Source of the DNA: Phycicoccus sp. M110.8
GTDB lineage: Bacteria; Actinomycetota; Actinomycetes; Actinomycetales; Dermatophilaceae
Length of the DNA stretch: 64,000 nucleotides
Direction: 5' to 3'
NCBI RefSeq assembly: GCF_032464895.1
Contig: NZ_JAWDIC010000001.1
Span: forward strand, 1,488,001-1,552,000
Shown here: positions 1-7,958 of the stretch, piece by piece
Layout: each line of letters starts with the position of its first letter
Numbering within the stretch: the stretch's first letter is position 1
Translations under genes and position numbers: made by a program
Notes under the pieces: model-generated
Databases searched by the model: none
Seen by the model: only the letters and a program-made list of their open reading frames with translations
What the model was told of the DNA's origin: nothing

Positions 1-101
1 ATCGAGCGGCGCGACCTCGGCATGGGCGTCAGCGCCTCGACGTGCGCCGCCTCGAGGGCGTCGAGCGGCGAGGTGCGCAGCAGCCACCGGTACTGGCGCA
101 C
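1..101 (-). CDS. Partial conserved hypothetical protein (5' end only)
   Basis: The first 33 codons of a minus-strand gene that runs off the left edge. I chose the GTG at 101 because a GGGGAGGA Shine-Dalgarno lies 7 bases before it; another GTG at 131 has the purine-rich sequence directly against it. The start reads VRQYRWLLRTSPLDALEAAH. From memory, small actinobacterial proteins of unknown function begin with a similar YRWLLRT-x-P motif, but I cannot name the family. It lies downstream of the membrane protein and purM on the same strand. Confidence 0.5.
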   Translation of the reverse strand, partial: MRQYRWLLRTSPLDALEAAHVEALTPMPRSRRS

Positions 102-155
102 CGACTGGTCCTCCCCGTCCCACCCGGGCACCCTCCGACGCTAGCGCCGGTCGGC

Positions 156-596
156 TCAGCCGGGGAAGCCCCCGGTGACCTGCGCGAGGACGACGAGCTC
201 GGCTCCCGAGCAGAGGGCCGCTGCCGTCAGCCCGTTGGCCCACGGGGGCATCGTGACCGAGCGGCCGAGCCGGGAGGCCAGGGCGACCGCGGCGGCCACG
301 GCCAGGACGGTCGCCACCGTGGTGGTCGTGAGCAGGTCGGTCAGCGTGCTCGCCGCGGAGGGCAGCTCGTCGGGGTCCGTCGTGGCCCACCCACCCGCCA
401 GGCCCCGGGTGAGGCCGTAGGCAGCCCGGCCGAGGGTCTGGGCGACCGCCCACTCGACGACGAGGGCCGCCGTGGCGAGGAGCCCCGCGGTCGTGGTGGC
501 CAGCCCGGCCCACCACATCGCGGAGCGACGACGCCCGCCGTCCGGGGCGTGGAGGGTGTCGATGGAGCCGGCGGACCCGGCTGCGGCGGTGGTCAC
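156..596 (-). CDS. Hypothetical membrane protein
   Basis: A 146-residue protein with a GTG start and no clear Shine-Dalgarno. It has a short charged N-terminus containing GGRRRS, then about three hydrophobic spans: roughly residues 28-50 (WWAGLATTTAGLLATAALVV), 90-107 (TVATVLAVAAAVALA) and 118-140. It starts about 50 bases downstream of purM on the same strand, so it may share that transcript. No catalytic motif is visible and I do not recognise the family; an integral membrane role is inferred from hydrophobicity only. Confidence 0.55.
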   Translation of the reverse strand: MTTAAAGSAGSIDTLHAPDGGRRRSAMWWAGLATTTAGLLATAALVVEWAVAQTLGRAAYGLTRGLAGGWATTDPDELPSAASTLTDLLTTTTVATVLAVAAAVALASRLGRSVTMPPWANGLTAAALCSGAELVVLAQVTGGFPG

Positions 597-645
597 GCGA
601 CCATGGTCGGGGCGCCGTCACCGGGCCCGCCATCCGCCGGCCTAC

Positions 646-1758
646 TCAGGCGCGGTAGTCCCCGACGAGCTGGACCGCGCCACCCTCGACGCCCTTGGCG
701 CCGCGGACGACCTCGTGGCCGGGGTCCGGGGTGGCGTCCGCCTCGTCGACGACCTCGCCCGCGACCCAGGCCGGTATGCCGCGCGCGGCGAGGAACGCGA
801 TGGCCGTGTCGACCTGCCCGGCCGGGAGCATCGCGACGAAGCCGACGCCCATGTTGAGGGTGCGCTCGAGGTCGTCCTGCGGCACGCGGCCGAGGGAGCC
901 GACCGTCGAGAACACCGCCGGGGGCGTCCACGTGGAGCGGTCGACGCGGGCGAACGAGCCCGGGGGCAGCACGCGGGCCAGGTTGGCGGCCAGGCCACCG
1001 CCGGTGACGTGCGAGAGGGCGTGGACGTCGACACCGTCGGTGCGGATGAGGTCGACGAGGTCCGCGGCATACACCCGGGTGGGGGTGAGCAGCTCCTCAC
1101 CGAGCGTGCGGCCGAACTCGGGGACCTCGCGCTCGAGCGCCCACCCGGCGGTCAGCACGACGCGCCGCACCAGGGAGTAGCCGTTGCTGTGCAGGCCGCT
1201 GCTGGCCAGGGCGAGGACGACGTCACCCGCGACCACGCGGTCGGGACCCAGCACGTCGGCGTGCTCGACGACGCCGGTGGCGGCGCCCGCCACGTCGTAC
1301 TCGCCGGGCTCGAGCAGCCCGGGGTGCTCGGCCGTCTCGCCGCCCACGAGGGCGACGCGGGCCTGCTCGCAGGCGGCCGCGATACCCGAGACGATCGCCG
1401 CGACGCGCTCGGGGACGACCTTGCCCGTCGCGATGTAGTCGGTCATGAACAGGGGCTCGGCCCCGCACACGACGATGTCGTCGACGACCATGCCGACGAG
1501 GTCGAAGCCGATGGTGTCGTGCCGGTCGAGGGCCTGGGCGATGGCGACCTTGGTGCCGACGCCGTCGGTGCTGGTGGCGAGGACGGGGCGGGTCATGCGG
1601 GCGAGGGCGCTGGCGTCGAACATGCCCGCGAACCCGCCGAGCCCGCCGAGCACCTCGGGCCTGGTCGCCCGGCGCACGCTCGCCTTCATCAGCTCGACGG
1701 CCCGGTCGCCCGCCTCGACGTCGACTCCGGCGGACGCGTACGTGGTCGGCTCGCTCAC
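646..1758 (-). CDS. purM: Phosphoribosylformylglycinamidine cyclo-ligase (AIR synthetase)
   Basis: PurM converts FGAM to AIR using ATP, the fifth step of de novo purine synthesis, in the cytosol. The 370 residues are normal for the family. The N-terminal YASAGVDVEAGD, the glycine-rich GGLGGFAGMFD (about residues 38-48) and the ATP-binding STDGVGTK (63-70) are all present, followed by GFDLVGMVVDDI. The GTG start at 1758 has no good Shine-Dalgarno but lies 7 bases after a TACGCT -10 box, so the mRNA is probably leaderless. purF lies upstream on the same strand but is separated by a broken gene and a palindromic repeat, so purM is likely its own unit. Codons for Gly-Ile-Pro near 773 use the rare ATA because the GTATGCC word falls there. 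Confidence 0.97.
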   Translation of the reverse strand: MSEPTTYASAGVDVEAGDRAVELMKASVRRATRPEVLGGLGGFAGMFDASALARMTRPVLATSTDGVGTKVAIAQALDRHDTIGFDLVGMVVDDIVVCGAEPLFMTDYIATGKVVPERVAAIVSGIAAACEQARVALVGGETAEHPGLLEPGEYDVAGAATGVVEHADVLGPDRVVAGDVVLALASSGLHSNGYSLVRRVVLTAGWALEREVPEFGRTLGEELLTPTRVYAADLVDLIRTDGVDVHALSHVTGGGLAANLARVLPPGSFARVDRSTWTPPAVFSTVGSLGRVPQDDLERTLNMGVGFVAMLPAGQVDTAIAFLAARGIPAWVAGEVVDEADATPDPGHEVVRGAKGVEGGAVQLVGDYRA

Positions 1759-1765
1759 GGGTCCC

Positions 1766-1771
1766 AGCGTA
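1766..1771 (-). promoter_or_regulatory. -10 element of purM, leaderless
   Basis: On the minus strand TACGCT is followed by 7 bases and then the GTG of purM. This is the TANNNT-to-start spacing expected when transcription begins at the start codon. No convincing -35 box is visible. The purD promoter uses the same hexamer with nearly the same spacing. Confidence 0.5.
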
Positions 1772-1845
1772 GAGCCCCTCGGCCTCCCCCCACGACGCCG
1801 CCCATTCCGTCCTCATCCGATCGACACCGCCCGCTCCCACGCTCT

Positions 1846-1920
1846 CCCACTTGTTGCCACGTGGTGGTCACCGGGACGCCAGATCGGCCGACCCGTGACC
1901 ACGAGGTGGCAACAAGTGGG
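1846..1920. repeat. 75-bp REP-like palindromic element, copy 1
   Basis: A long imperfect inverted repeat. The left arm starts CCCACTTGTTGCCACGTGG and continues TGGTCACCGGG; the right arm is its complement, ending GTGGCAACAAGTGGG. The unpaired centre is about 16 bases. It lies between purM and the 3' end of the broken FG-GAP gene. A second element of the same 75-bp length and the same outer arms is at 20038-20112. It could act as a terminator or mRNA stabiliser, or be a REP-type mobile palindrome. Confidence 0.75.
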
Positions 1921-1936
1921 GGTAGGGGTCAGGCCG

Positions 1937-2757
1937 TCAGAAGATCGCGTCGAGGCCGTTCCAGCCGGTGCCGACACGGACCCGCGGCAGCCAGCCGCCG
2001 GCCGGCGTGCGGGCGTACAGCCACAGGTTGCCGTACCGGTCCCGCGCCAGGACGTCGGGGATGCGGTCGCCGGTCAGGTCACCGGGGCTCATGATCGCCG
2101 TCATGGCGTTCCAGCCGGTCCCGACGCGGACCCGCGGCAGCCACCCGCCCCTGCCGTTGCCGGGGTACAGCCACAGGTAGCCGGTGCGCGACTCGCGGGC
2201 CAGGACGTCGGCCGCCCCGTCACCGTTGAGGTCGCCCGGCGCCGCGAGCGCGCTGAAGGCGTTCCACCCCGAACCCACGCGGACCCGGGGCAGCAGCCCA
2301 CCCGTGCCGTTGCCGCGGTAGAGCCACAGGTAGCCCGTGGAGCGCTCGCGCGTCAGCAGGTCCGGACGCTGGTCGCCGTTGAAGTCGCCCGGCGCGAGGA
2401 TTGCGGAGAAGCCGTTCCAGCCCGTCCCGATCCGCACCCGCGGCAGCCGCCACCCGCGTTGGTCCTGGCCCAGGCGACCTGATCGGCGAGGCAGGGGTTC
2501 TCGGTGAACGGCAGGCCGGAGGTCAGGCCGATCACCACGAACTGTGCCGTGGTCGGCGGCATCGGGAGGCCATAGCCGCCCACGCCCGTGGGACACTGCG
2601 GCCAGGAGACGTCGTTGCCGAACAGCGGCAGCGTCACTGCCGGCGCCGCACCGCGCCCGGCAGCGTCGACCGGCCCGCCGAGCACCGCACCGCCCGTCAC
2701 CGCCAGGGCCGTCAAGGCAGCGGCAGCCGCCACTCTGACAATCGGGTTCCTCGGCAT
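1937..2757 (-). pseudogene. Frameshifted secreted protein: truncated GH25-like N-terminus joined to FG-GAP/VCBS repeats
   Basis: The ATG at 2757 follows GGGAGGTGG and opens a signal peptide (MPRNPIVRVAAAAALTALAV), then a segment with NDVSWPQCP and FTENPCLADQVAWA, typical of the start of secreted GH25-like/DUF1906-like domains. After about 110 residues the frame is lost near 2450. The next frame carries four repeats of about 44 residues of the type LPRVRVGTGWN...PGDLNGDG..DVLAR..GYLWLY, an FG-GAP/VCBS beta-propeller pattern, ending at 1937. The N-terminal domain is far shorter than I would expect, so an internal deletion plus a frameshift is likely. A single sequencing error cannot be excluded but would not restore the missing domain. 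Confidence 0.7.
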
Positions 2758-2846
2758 GCGAACCACCTCCCACCCCGGCCAGTGCAGCACCGGGAGGAGG
2801 GAGCGACTAGGGACCTAGGGCCGGGGTCCGACCGATCAGGACAGGG

Positions 2847-4385
2847 TCAGGGGCGGCTGAGGGCGTCCTCGGCACCGCCGGCGACGCCGAGGCTCACGCC
2901 GTCGACATCGAGCGGCAGCGTCTCGAACAGGTTCTTGCCGAGCCGGGAGTCGTCGGGCAGCGGCACCGGGTAGCTGCCGGTGAAGCAGGCCGTGCACAGG
3001 GCCGAGCGCGGCTGCTCGGTGGCGGCGACCATCCCCTCCTCGGAGATGTAGCCGAGGGAGTCGGCCCCGATCGACGTGCAGACCTCGTCGACCCCGATGC
3101 CGGTCGCGATGAGCTCGGCCCGGGTCGCGAAGTCGATGCCGTAGAAGCAGGGCCAGCGCACGGGCGGCGAGGAGATCCGCACGTGGACCTCGGCCGCACC
3201 GGCCTCGCGCAGCATCCGCACGAGCGCCCGCTGGGTGTTGCCGCGCACGATCGAGTCGTCGACCACCACGAGCCGCTTGCCCTTGATGACGTCGCGCAGC
3301 GGGTTGAGCTTGAGCCGGATGCCGAGCTGGCGGATGGTCTGCGACGGGGCGATGAACGTGCGCCCCACGTAGGAGTTCTTGACCAGGCCCTGGCCGTAGG
3401 GGATTCCCGACTCCTGCGCGTAGCCGATCGCGGCCGGCGTGCCGGACTCGGGCGTCGGCATGACCAGGTCGGCCTCAACGGGGTGCTCGCGCGCCAGCGC
3501 CCGGCCCATCTCGACCCGGGCCTCGTGCACGCCACGGCCGCTGATGGTGGTGTCGGGGCGAGCGAGGTAGACGTACTCGAAGACGCAGCCCTTGGGCTCG
3601 GCCGGGGCGAACCGCTGCGAGCGCAGCCCCTCCTCGTCGATGGCGATGAGCTCGCCGGGCTCGACCTCGCGGATCATCGAGGCGCCGACGATGTCGAGCG
3701 CAGCGGTCTCGGAGGCGACGACCCAGCCGCGCTCGAGCCGGCCGAGCACCAGCGGGCGGATCCCGTGCGGGTCACGCGCGGCATACAGCGTCGTCTCGTC
3801 CATGAACACGAAGCAGAAGGCGCCGCGCAGCAGCGGCAGGATCTCCAGCGCCGCGGCCTCGAGCGAGCGGTCGGGGTCGTCGGAGAGCAGGGCGGTGACC
3901 AGTGCCGTGTCGGTGGTGTTGCCGCGGGTCAGCTCGCCGCGGCTGCCGCCGAACCCGTCGGCACGCCGGTCGGCGACGAGGTCGCGCAGCTCGGCGGAGT
4001 TGATGAGGTTGCCGTTGTGCGCCAGGGCCACGGTCGAGGAGTCGTGGCCGCCGAGCGTCGGCTGGGCGTTCTCCCAGGTCGAGCCGCCCGTCGTGGAGTA
4101 GCGGCAGTGGCCGACAGCGAGGTGCCCGCGCAGCGATGCCAGCGACCGCTCGTCGAACACCTGCGAGACCAGGCCCATGTCCTTGTAGACGAGGATCGAG
4201 CGGCCGTCGGAGGTCGCGATGCCGGCCGACTCCTGCCCGCGGTGCTGCAGGGCGTAGAGGCCGTAGTACGCGAGCTTGGCGACCTCCTCGCCGGGAGCCC
4301 ACACGCCGAAGACCCCGCAGGCGTCCTGCGGGCCCTTCTCGCCGGGGAGGATGTCGTGGGAGAGCCGTCCGTCGCCGCGTGCCAC
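2847..4385 (-). CDS. purF: Amidophosphoribosyltransferase
   Basis: PurF makes phosphoribosylamine from PRPP and glutamine, the committed step of purine synthesis. I start it at the GTG at 4385 because GGGAGG lies 9 bases upstream; the ATG at 4394 abuts that sequence. A propeptide (MARGDGRLSHDILPGEKGPQ) precedes the catalytic Cys23 in DACGVFG, exposed by self-cleavage. The PRPP loop VVVDDSIVRGNT is present. Cysteines in GCVFEY, PCFYGIDF and LCTACFTG fit the four ligands of the Bacillus-type 4Fe-4S cluster, so this should be the oxygen-labile form. It is downstream of a small membrane protein gene on the same strand. Confidence 0.97.
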   Translation of the reverse strand: MARGDGRLSHDILPGEKGPQDACGVFGVWAPGEEVAKLAYYGLYALQHRGQESAGIATSDGRSILVYKDMGLVSQVFDERSLASLRGHLAVGHCRYSTTGGSTWENAQPTLGGHDSSTVALAHNGNLINSAELRDLVADRRADGFGGSRGELTRGNTTDTALVTALLSDDPDRSLEAAALEILPLLRGAFCFVFMDETTLYAARDPHGIRPLVLGRLERGWVVASETAALDIVGASMIREVEPGELIAIDEEGLRSQRFAPAEPKGCVFEYVYLARPDTTISGRGVHEARVEMGRALAREHPVEADLVMPTPESGTPAAIGYAQESGIPYGQGLVKNSYVGRTFIAPSQTIRQLGIRLKLNPLRDVIKGKRLVVVDDSIVRGNTQRALVRMLREAGAAEVHVRISSPPVRWPCFYGIDFATRAELIATGIGVDEVCTSIGADSLGYISEEGMVAATEQPRSALCTACFTGSYPVPLPDDSRLGKNLFETLPLDVDGVSLGVAGGAEDALSRP

Positions 4386-4481
4386 GTGCCCCATCCTCCC
4401 ACAGCCGCCGGTCGCGCCTGCGCGCGACGGCCGGGTCGGTCGCGGCGGCCCGGGAGCGTCAGCCGGGTCCGTCCGGGAGAG

Positions 4482-4709
4482 TCAGTCGCGGCGGTCGAGC
4501 AGCACCGCGACGACGGCGGCGAGCAGCCCGAACACGAAGGCCCCCAGCAGGCCGAGGAACATCACCGCGCTGCCCGGGCTGTAGGTGTGGCCGTACTCCG
4601 TCGTGTCCTCGGGGTTGAGGTAGGCGAACGCGGACCCGACGACGAAGCCCACGATGACGCCGGTGGCGATGAACGCGACGAAGTTGGGGTAGCGACGGGT
4701 GCGGCTCAC
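4482..4709 (-). CDS. Small two-span membrane protein upstream of purF
   Basis: A 75-residue protein starting at the GTG at 4709 (VSRTRRYPNFVAFIATGVIV), with an AAGGGG directly before the start. Two hydrophobic spans, about residues 10-30 (FVAFIATGVIVGFVVGSAFAY) and 48-70 (AVMFLGLLGAFVFGLLAAVV), flank a short acidic and tyrosine-bearing loop (NPEDTTEYGHTYSPG). It ends with basic and acidic residues (LLDRRD). It sits about 95 bases before purF on the same strand. I do not recognise a function. Confidence 0.75.
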   Translation of the reverse strand: MSRTRRYPNFVAFIATGVIVGFVVGSAFAYLNPEDTTEYGHTYSPGSAVMFLGLLGAFVFGLLAAVVAVLLDRRD

Positions 4710-4760
4710 CCCTTCACGGTACCTGCCGGTCGCGGGGCCCACCGACCCGGGCGTGACCTC

Positions 4761-4788
4761 CCATCCGCAACCCGCGGCGGGTACGAAT
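4761..4788 (+). promoter_or_regulatory. SigK-type promoter of the molybdenum oxidoreductase gene
   Basis: CCATCC at 4761-4766 and ACGAAT at 4783-4788 are 16 bases apart. This matches, with one change, the CCATCC/CCGAAT motif I recall for mycobacterial SigK. Transcription would start about 6-7 bases further on, at or next to the ATG at 4796, giving a leaderless mRNA. sigK itself lies 2.5 kb downstream, and the fasciclin gene between them has a similar promoter. Confidence 0.55.
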
Positions 4789-4795
4789 GGGAGGT

Positions 4796-6463
4796 ATGAG
4801 CACCCCCACGAGGACCACCCGCCTGACGTATGCCGTGAGCGGCCTGCTCGCCGCGGCCGCCGGCATGGCTGCGGGGCACCTCGTGGCGGCCTTCGTGAAC
4901 CCGGCGGCCTCGCCGGTGCTCGCCATCGGCTCCACCGTGGTGGACGCGACACCCACCCCGGTGAAGGAGTGGGCCGTCCAGACGCTCGGCACCAACGACA
5001 AGCCCGTCCTGCTCACCACCGTCGCGGTGGTGACCGCGCTCGCCTCCGCGGGGATCGGGCTGCTGTCGCGCAGCCGGCACTCGCTCGCCAACGCCCTGCT
5101 CGTCGTGCTCGCGGCCCTCGCCGGGATCGCGGCCCTGCTGCGGCCAGCGTCCCTCCCCCAGGACATCATCCCGGCCGTGGTCGCGGGCACCGTGGGTGTC
5201 GCGGTCCTGTCCGGTCTGCGACTGCTCGCCGAGCGCATCGAGGACTCGGCGCAGCTCGCCGCCCGCGGGGGCGACCAGCGGTCCCAGCCCACCCCCGCCA
5301 CCGTGCCCGACCGCGGCTGGGCCACCTCCCGCGGGGCATCCCGCGGTCAGGAGCCCGAGTCGCCGCTCGACCACACGGCATACGCGCCCGGCACCCCCGG
5401 CACGCCGGCCCGCCGCAGCTTCCTGCTGGGGGCGGCAGGGGTCACCGTCGGCGCCGCCGCCGTCGGCGCGCTGGGCCAGAAGCTCGGCGGCGGCGCCTCG
5501 ACGCCCGCGGACGTCACCCTGCCCGCACCCGCGACGACGCTGCCGCCGCTGCCCACCGGGATCGAGGGGAAGGTCAAGGGGGTCAGCGCGTTCCGCACCC
5601 CGACGTCGGACTTCTACCGGGTCGACACCGCCCTGGTCATCCCCCGTGTCGACGTCGACACGTGGAAGCTCGAGGTCGACGGCATGGTCGACAAGCCGTT
5701 CTCGATGTCGTTCAAGGACCTGCTGGCCATGGACGTGATCGAGAAGGACATCACCCTCAACTGCGTCAGCAACGACGTCGGCGGTCCCTACATCTCCTCG
5801 ACGCGGTGGCTCGGCGTGCGGGTGCGTGACGTCCTGGAGCGGGCCGGCATCCAGTCGGGGGTGGAGCAGATCTTCTCGGAGTCGGTCGACGGCATGACCA
5901 TCTCGACCCCGGTCGAGGCACTCACCGACGACCGCGACGCCCTCATCGCGATCGCGATGGACGGGCAGCCGCTGCCACCGCGCCACGGCTTCCCCGCCCG
6001 GCTCGTCACGCCCGGCCTCTACGGCTTCGTCGGCGCGACCAAGTGGCTGAGCAAGCTGACCGCGACGACCTACGCCAAGGACAAGGCCTACTGGACCGAA
6101 CGGGACTGGGTGACCGACGCCCCGGTGAAGACCCAGTCGCGGATCGACACGCCCATGGGCCTCGGGACCTACAAGCCGGGGAAGATCGCCGTCGGGGGCG
6201 TCGCCTGGGCGCAGGCGGGCGACGGGATCAGCAAGGTCGAGGTCCGCGTCGACGACGGGCCGTGGCGCGAGGCGACCCTCGGGCCCGACGGCGGCACCGT
6301 CTACTGGCGGCAGTGGAGCTGGGTCTGGGACGCCACGAGCGGCCGCCACGACGTGACGGTCCGGGCCACGAACGGGAAGGGCGAGGTCCAGACGGACAAG
6401 CGGGTCGACCCCTTCCCCGGTGGTGCCTCCGGGTACCACTCGATCGTCGTCATCGTCTCCTGA
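4796..6463 (+). CDS. Membrane-anchored sulfite-oxidase-like molybdopterin oxidoreductase
   Basis: A 555-residue protein. The first 180 residues hold about four membrane spans. A twin-arginine-like RRSFLLGAAG follows near residue 205 and appears to lead into an extracytoplasmic domain. The C-terminal half is a sulfite-oxidase-fold molybdopterin domain: TLNCVSNDVGG carries the molybdenum-binding cysteine, and a Mo-co dimerisation-type domain (PGKIAVGGVAWAQAGDGISKVEVRVDDG) ends the protein. The substrate is unknown. The start at 4796 fits the SigK-type promoter; the ATG at 4787 is the alternative. In mycobacteria SigK controls cell-surface FAS1 proteins, and the neighbouring fasciclin-sigK-rskA genes suggest a shared redox or cell-surface role here. 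Confidence 0.85.
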   Translation: MSTPTRTTRLTYAVSGLLAAAAGMAAGHLVAAFVNPAASPVLAIGSTVVDATPTPVKEWAVQTLGTNDKPVLLTTVAVVTALASAGIGLLSRSRHSLANALLVVLAALAGIAALLRPASLPQDIIPAVVAGTVGVAVLSGLRLLAERIEDSAQLAARGGDQRSQPTPATVPDRGWATSRGASRGQEPESPLDHTAYAPGTPGTPARRSFLLGAAGVTVGAAAVGALGQKLGGGASTPADVTLPAPATTLPPLPTGIEGKVKGVSAFRTPTSDFYRVDTALVIPRVDVDTWKLEVDGMVDKPFSMSFKDLLAMDVIEKDITLNCVSNDVGGPYISSTRWLGVRVRDVLERAGIQSGVEQIFSESVDGMTISTPVEALTDDRDALIAIAMDGQPLPPRHGFPARLVTPGLYGFVGATKWLSKLTATTYAKDKAYWTERDWVTDAPVKTQSRIDTPMGLGTYKPGKIAVGGVAWAQAGDGISKVEVRVDDGPWREATLGPDGGTVYWRQWSWVWDATSGRHDVTVRATNGKGEVQTDKRVDPFPGGASGYHSIVVIVS

Positions 6464-6469
6464 CGACGA

Positions 6470-6505
6470 GGCCGCGCACCCACCGTAGGGGGAGGGTGCG
6501 CGGCC
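6470..6505. terminator. Hairpin between oxidoreductase and fasciclin genes
   Basis: GGCCGCGCACCC (6470-6481) pairs perfectly with GGGTGCGCGGCC (6494-6505) around a 12-base loop, 6 bases after the oxidoreductase stop. There is no T-run, as is common in actinobacteria. It supports a separate promoter for the fasciclin gene. Confidence 0.65.
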
Positions 6506-6627
6506 GACCCATGTCCCCGTGCGTGCGCGCCCCGCGCTGCGCCCGGGGCACTGTCGCGCCCCGGCCGGCACGCACCCCCGCGACCCGGGCACACCCACGA
6601 CACACGCGGAATCTTTTCTCCCCCAGT

Positions 6628-6656
6628 CCAATCCGCCCCATGAGCGGCACCGAATC
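6628..6656 (+). promoter_or_regulatory. SigK-type promoter of the fasciclin gene
   Basis: CCAATCC at 6628-6634 and CCGAATC at 6650-6656 are separated by 15 bases. The -10 part matches the mycobacterial SigK motif exactly and the -35 part nearly so. Transcription from about 6663 would leave a leader of about 33 bases carrying AAGGAG at 6681-6686 before the ATG at 6696. Confidence 0.6.
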
Positions 6657-6695
6657 GCTGGTGTAACTCGAACCTCTACCAAGGAGCGTCACACC

Positions 6696-7337
6696 ATGAG
6701 CACTGCACGTCGCAGCACCATCGCTGCCCTTGCCCTCGCCCTGCCGCTCGGCCTCGCGGCGTGTGGCAGCTCGGACAGCGCGAGCGCCGGAGCGTCGAGC
6801 AGCTCGTCCTCGAGCATGCCGAGCTCGTCCAGCTCGTCGTCCTCGTCCTCGTCCTCCGACATGATGGGCCAGCCGTTCGGCGCCGCCTGCAGCGCGGTCC
6901 CGAAGGACGGCAAGGGCTCGTTCTCCGGCATGGCCACCGACCCCGTCGCCACCGCTGCCAGCAACAACCCCGTGCTGAGCCAGCTCGTGGGCGCGGTCAA
7001 GGAGGCCGGCCTGGTCGACACCCTCAACAGCGCCAAGGACATCACCGTCTTCGCGCCCACCAACGACGCCTTCAAGGCCGTCCCGAAGGCCACCATGGAC
7101 GCGGCGATGAAGGACCCGAAGGGCCTGCTCACCAAGGTCCTCACCAACCACGTCGTCCCCGGCAAGCTGACCCCGGAGCAGCTCCCCGGCGACCACAAGA
7201 CCCTGGCCGGCACGACCATCAACGTCACCGGCTCGGGCGAGTCCTTCAAGGTCGGCGAGGCGAACATCGTCTGCGGCAACGTGCAGACCGCGAACGCCAC
7301 CGTCTACATCATCGACGGCGTTCTCCTTCCGAAGTAA
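6696..7337 (+). CDS. Fasciclin (FAS1) domain lipoprotein, MPT70/MPT83-like
   Basis: A 213-residue secreted lipoprotein: a signal peptide with lipobox LAAC near residue 23, a serine-only linker of about 25 residues (SSSSSMPSSSSSSSSSSSSD), then one FAS1 domain with FAPTNDAFKAVP and NHVVPGKL. The ATG at 6696 has AAGGAG upstream. The closest well-known relatives are the mycobacterial antigens MPT70 and MPT83, whose genes are controlled by SigK; here sigK and rskA follow directly. FAS1 proteins are thought to act in adhesion or surface interactions; the role here is inferred. The serine stretch uses mostly AGC and TCG/TCC codons and could vary in length. Confidence 0.9.
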   Translation: MSTARRSTIAALALALPLGLAACGSSDSASAGASSSSSSSMPSSSSSSSSSSSSDMMGQPFGAACSAVPKDGKGSFSGMATDPVATAASNNPVLSQLVGAVKEAGLVDTLNSAKDITVFAPTNDAFKAVPKATMDAAMKDPKGLLTKVLTNHVVPGKLTPEQLPGDHKTLAGTTINVTGSGESFKVGEANIVCGNVQTANATVYIIDGVLLPK

Positions 7338-7349
7338 GCAACATCAGCC

Positions 7350-7958
7350 ATGATGGTTCCCGTGGCAGCCACTTCCCCAGGTCCCGGAGCGACCTGGGGA
7401 AGTGCTGCCCCCCCATCGGACCTGGCGGCGCTGCTCAAGGCGTGCGCGCTGGGTGACGAGGGCGCGTTCAGCCGGCTGTACGACCTCGTGTCGTCCCGCG
7501 TCTACGGCCTGGTCCTGCGGGTCGTGCGCGACCCCGCCCAGTCCGAGGAGGTCGCCCAGGAGGCACTCCTGGACATCTGGCGGACCAGCTCCCGGTTCGA
7601 CCCCGCGCAGGGATCAGCCATCAGCTGGATGCTCACGATCGCCCACCGCAAGGCCGTCGACCGGGTGCGTTCCGCCCAGGCCGCGACCGACCGCGAAGGT
7701 GTCTACGGCGCCCGCAACCAGGACCGCGAGTTCGACCAGACCGCCGAGACCGTCGAGCGCAGCCTCGACGCCCAGCGCGTCCGCAACGCCATGGAGACGC
7801 TCACCGAGACCCAGCGGGGAGCGCTCGAGCTGGCCTACTTCGGTGGCTACACGCACACCGAGGTGGCCGCCCTCCTGGACATTCCCCTGGGTACCGCCAA
7901 GACCAGGATCCGCGACGGGCTGATCCGGCTGAGAGACACGTTGGGGGTGCAGTCATGA
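7350..7958 (+). CDS. sigK: ECF RNA polymerase sigma factor SigK
   Basis: A 202-residue group IV sigma factor. Region 2 (FSRLYDLVSSRVYGLVLRVV ... AQEALLDIWRTSSRFDP, about residues 35-75) recognises the -10 element. Region 4 (LTETQRGALELAYFGGYTHT ... IPLGTAKTRIRDGL, about residues 145-195) recognises the -35. The start could be the ATG at 7350 or 7353 or the GTG at 7362; none has a good Shine-Dalgarno, and a strong hairpin covers codons 5-20. It begins 12 bases after the fasciclin stop and its TGA overlaps the ATG of rskA (ATGA), so the anti-sigma factor is translationally coupled. The link to SigK-type promoters upstream suggests autoregulation. Confidence 0.9.
   Translation: MMVPVAATSPGPGATWGSAAPPSDLAALLKACALGDEGAFSRLYDLVSSRVYGLVLRVVRDPAQSEEVAQEALLDIWRTSSRFDPAQGSAISWMLTIAHRKAVDRVRSAQAATDREGVYGARNQDREFDQTAETVERSLDAQRVRNAMETLTETQRGALELAYFGGYTHTEVAALLDIPLGTAKTRIRDGLIRLRDTLGVQS
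7364..7409 (+). promoter_or_regulatory. Long hairpin inside the first codons of sigK
   Basis: GGCAGCCACTTCCCCAGGTC (7364-7383) pairs with GACCTGGGGAAGTGCTGCC (7391-7409) with one bulged base and a 7-base loop. Every possible sigK start codon (7350, 7353, 7362) lies upstream of it, so the stem is within coding sequence. It could lower sigK expression relative to the fasciclin gene, as a partial terminator, RNase barrier or translation brake. Confidence 0.6.

Noticed and set aside
3183-4799. Long open frame opposite purF and similar long frames opposite most genes
   Set aside because: These are shadow frames of GC-rich genes: Arg/Pro/Gly/Ala-rich, no ribosome sites, no family motifs, and they mirror real genes on the other strand.
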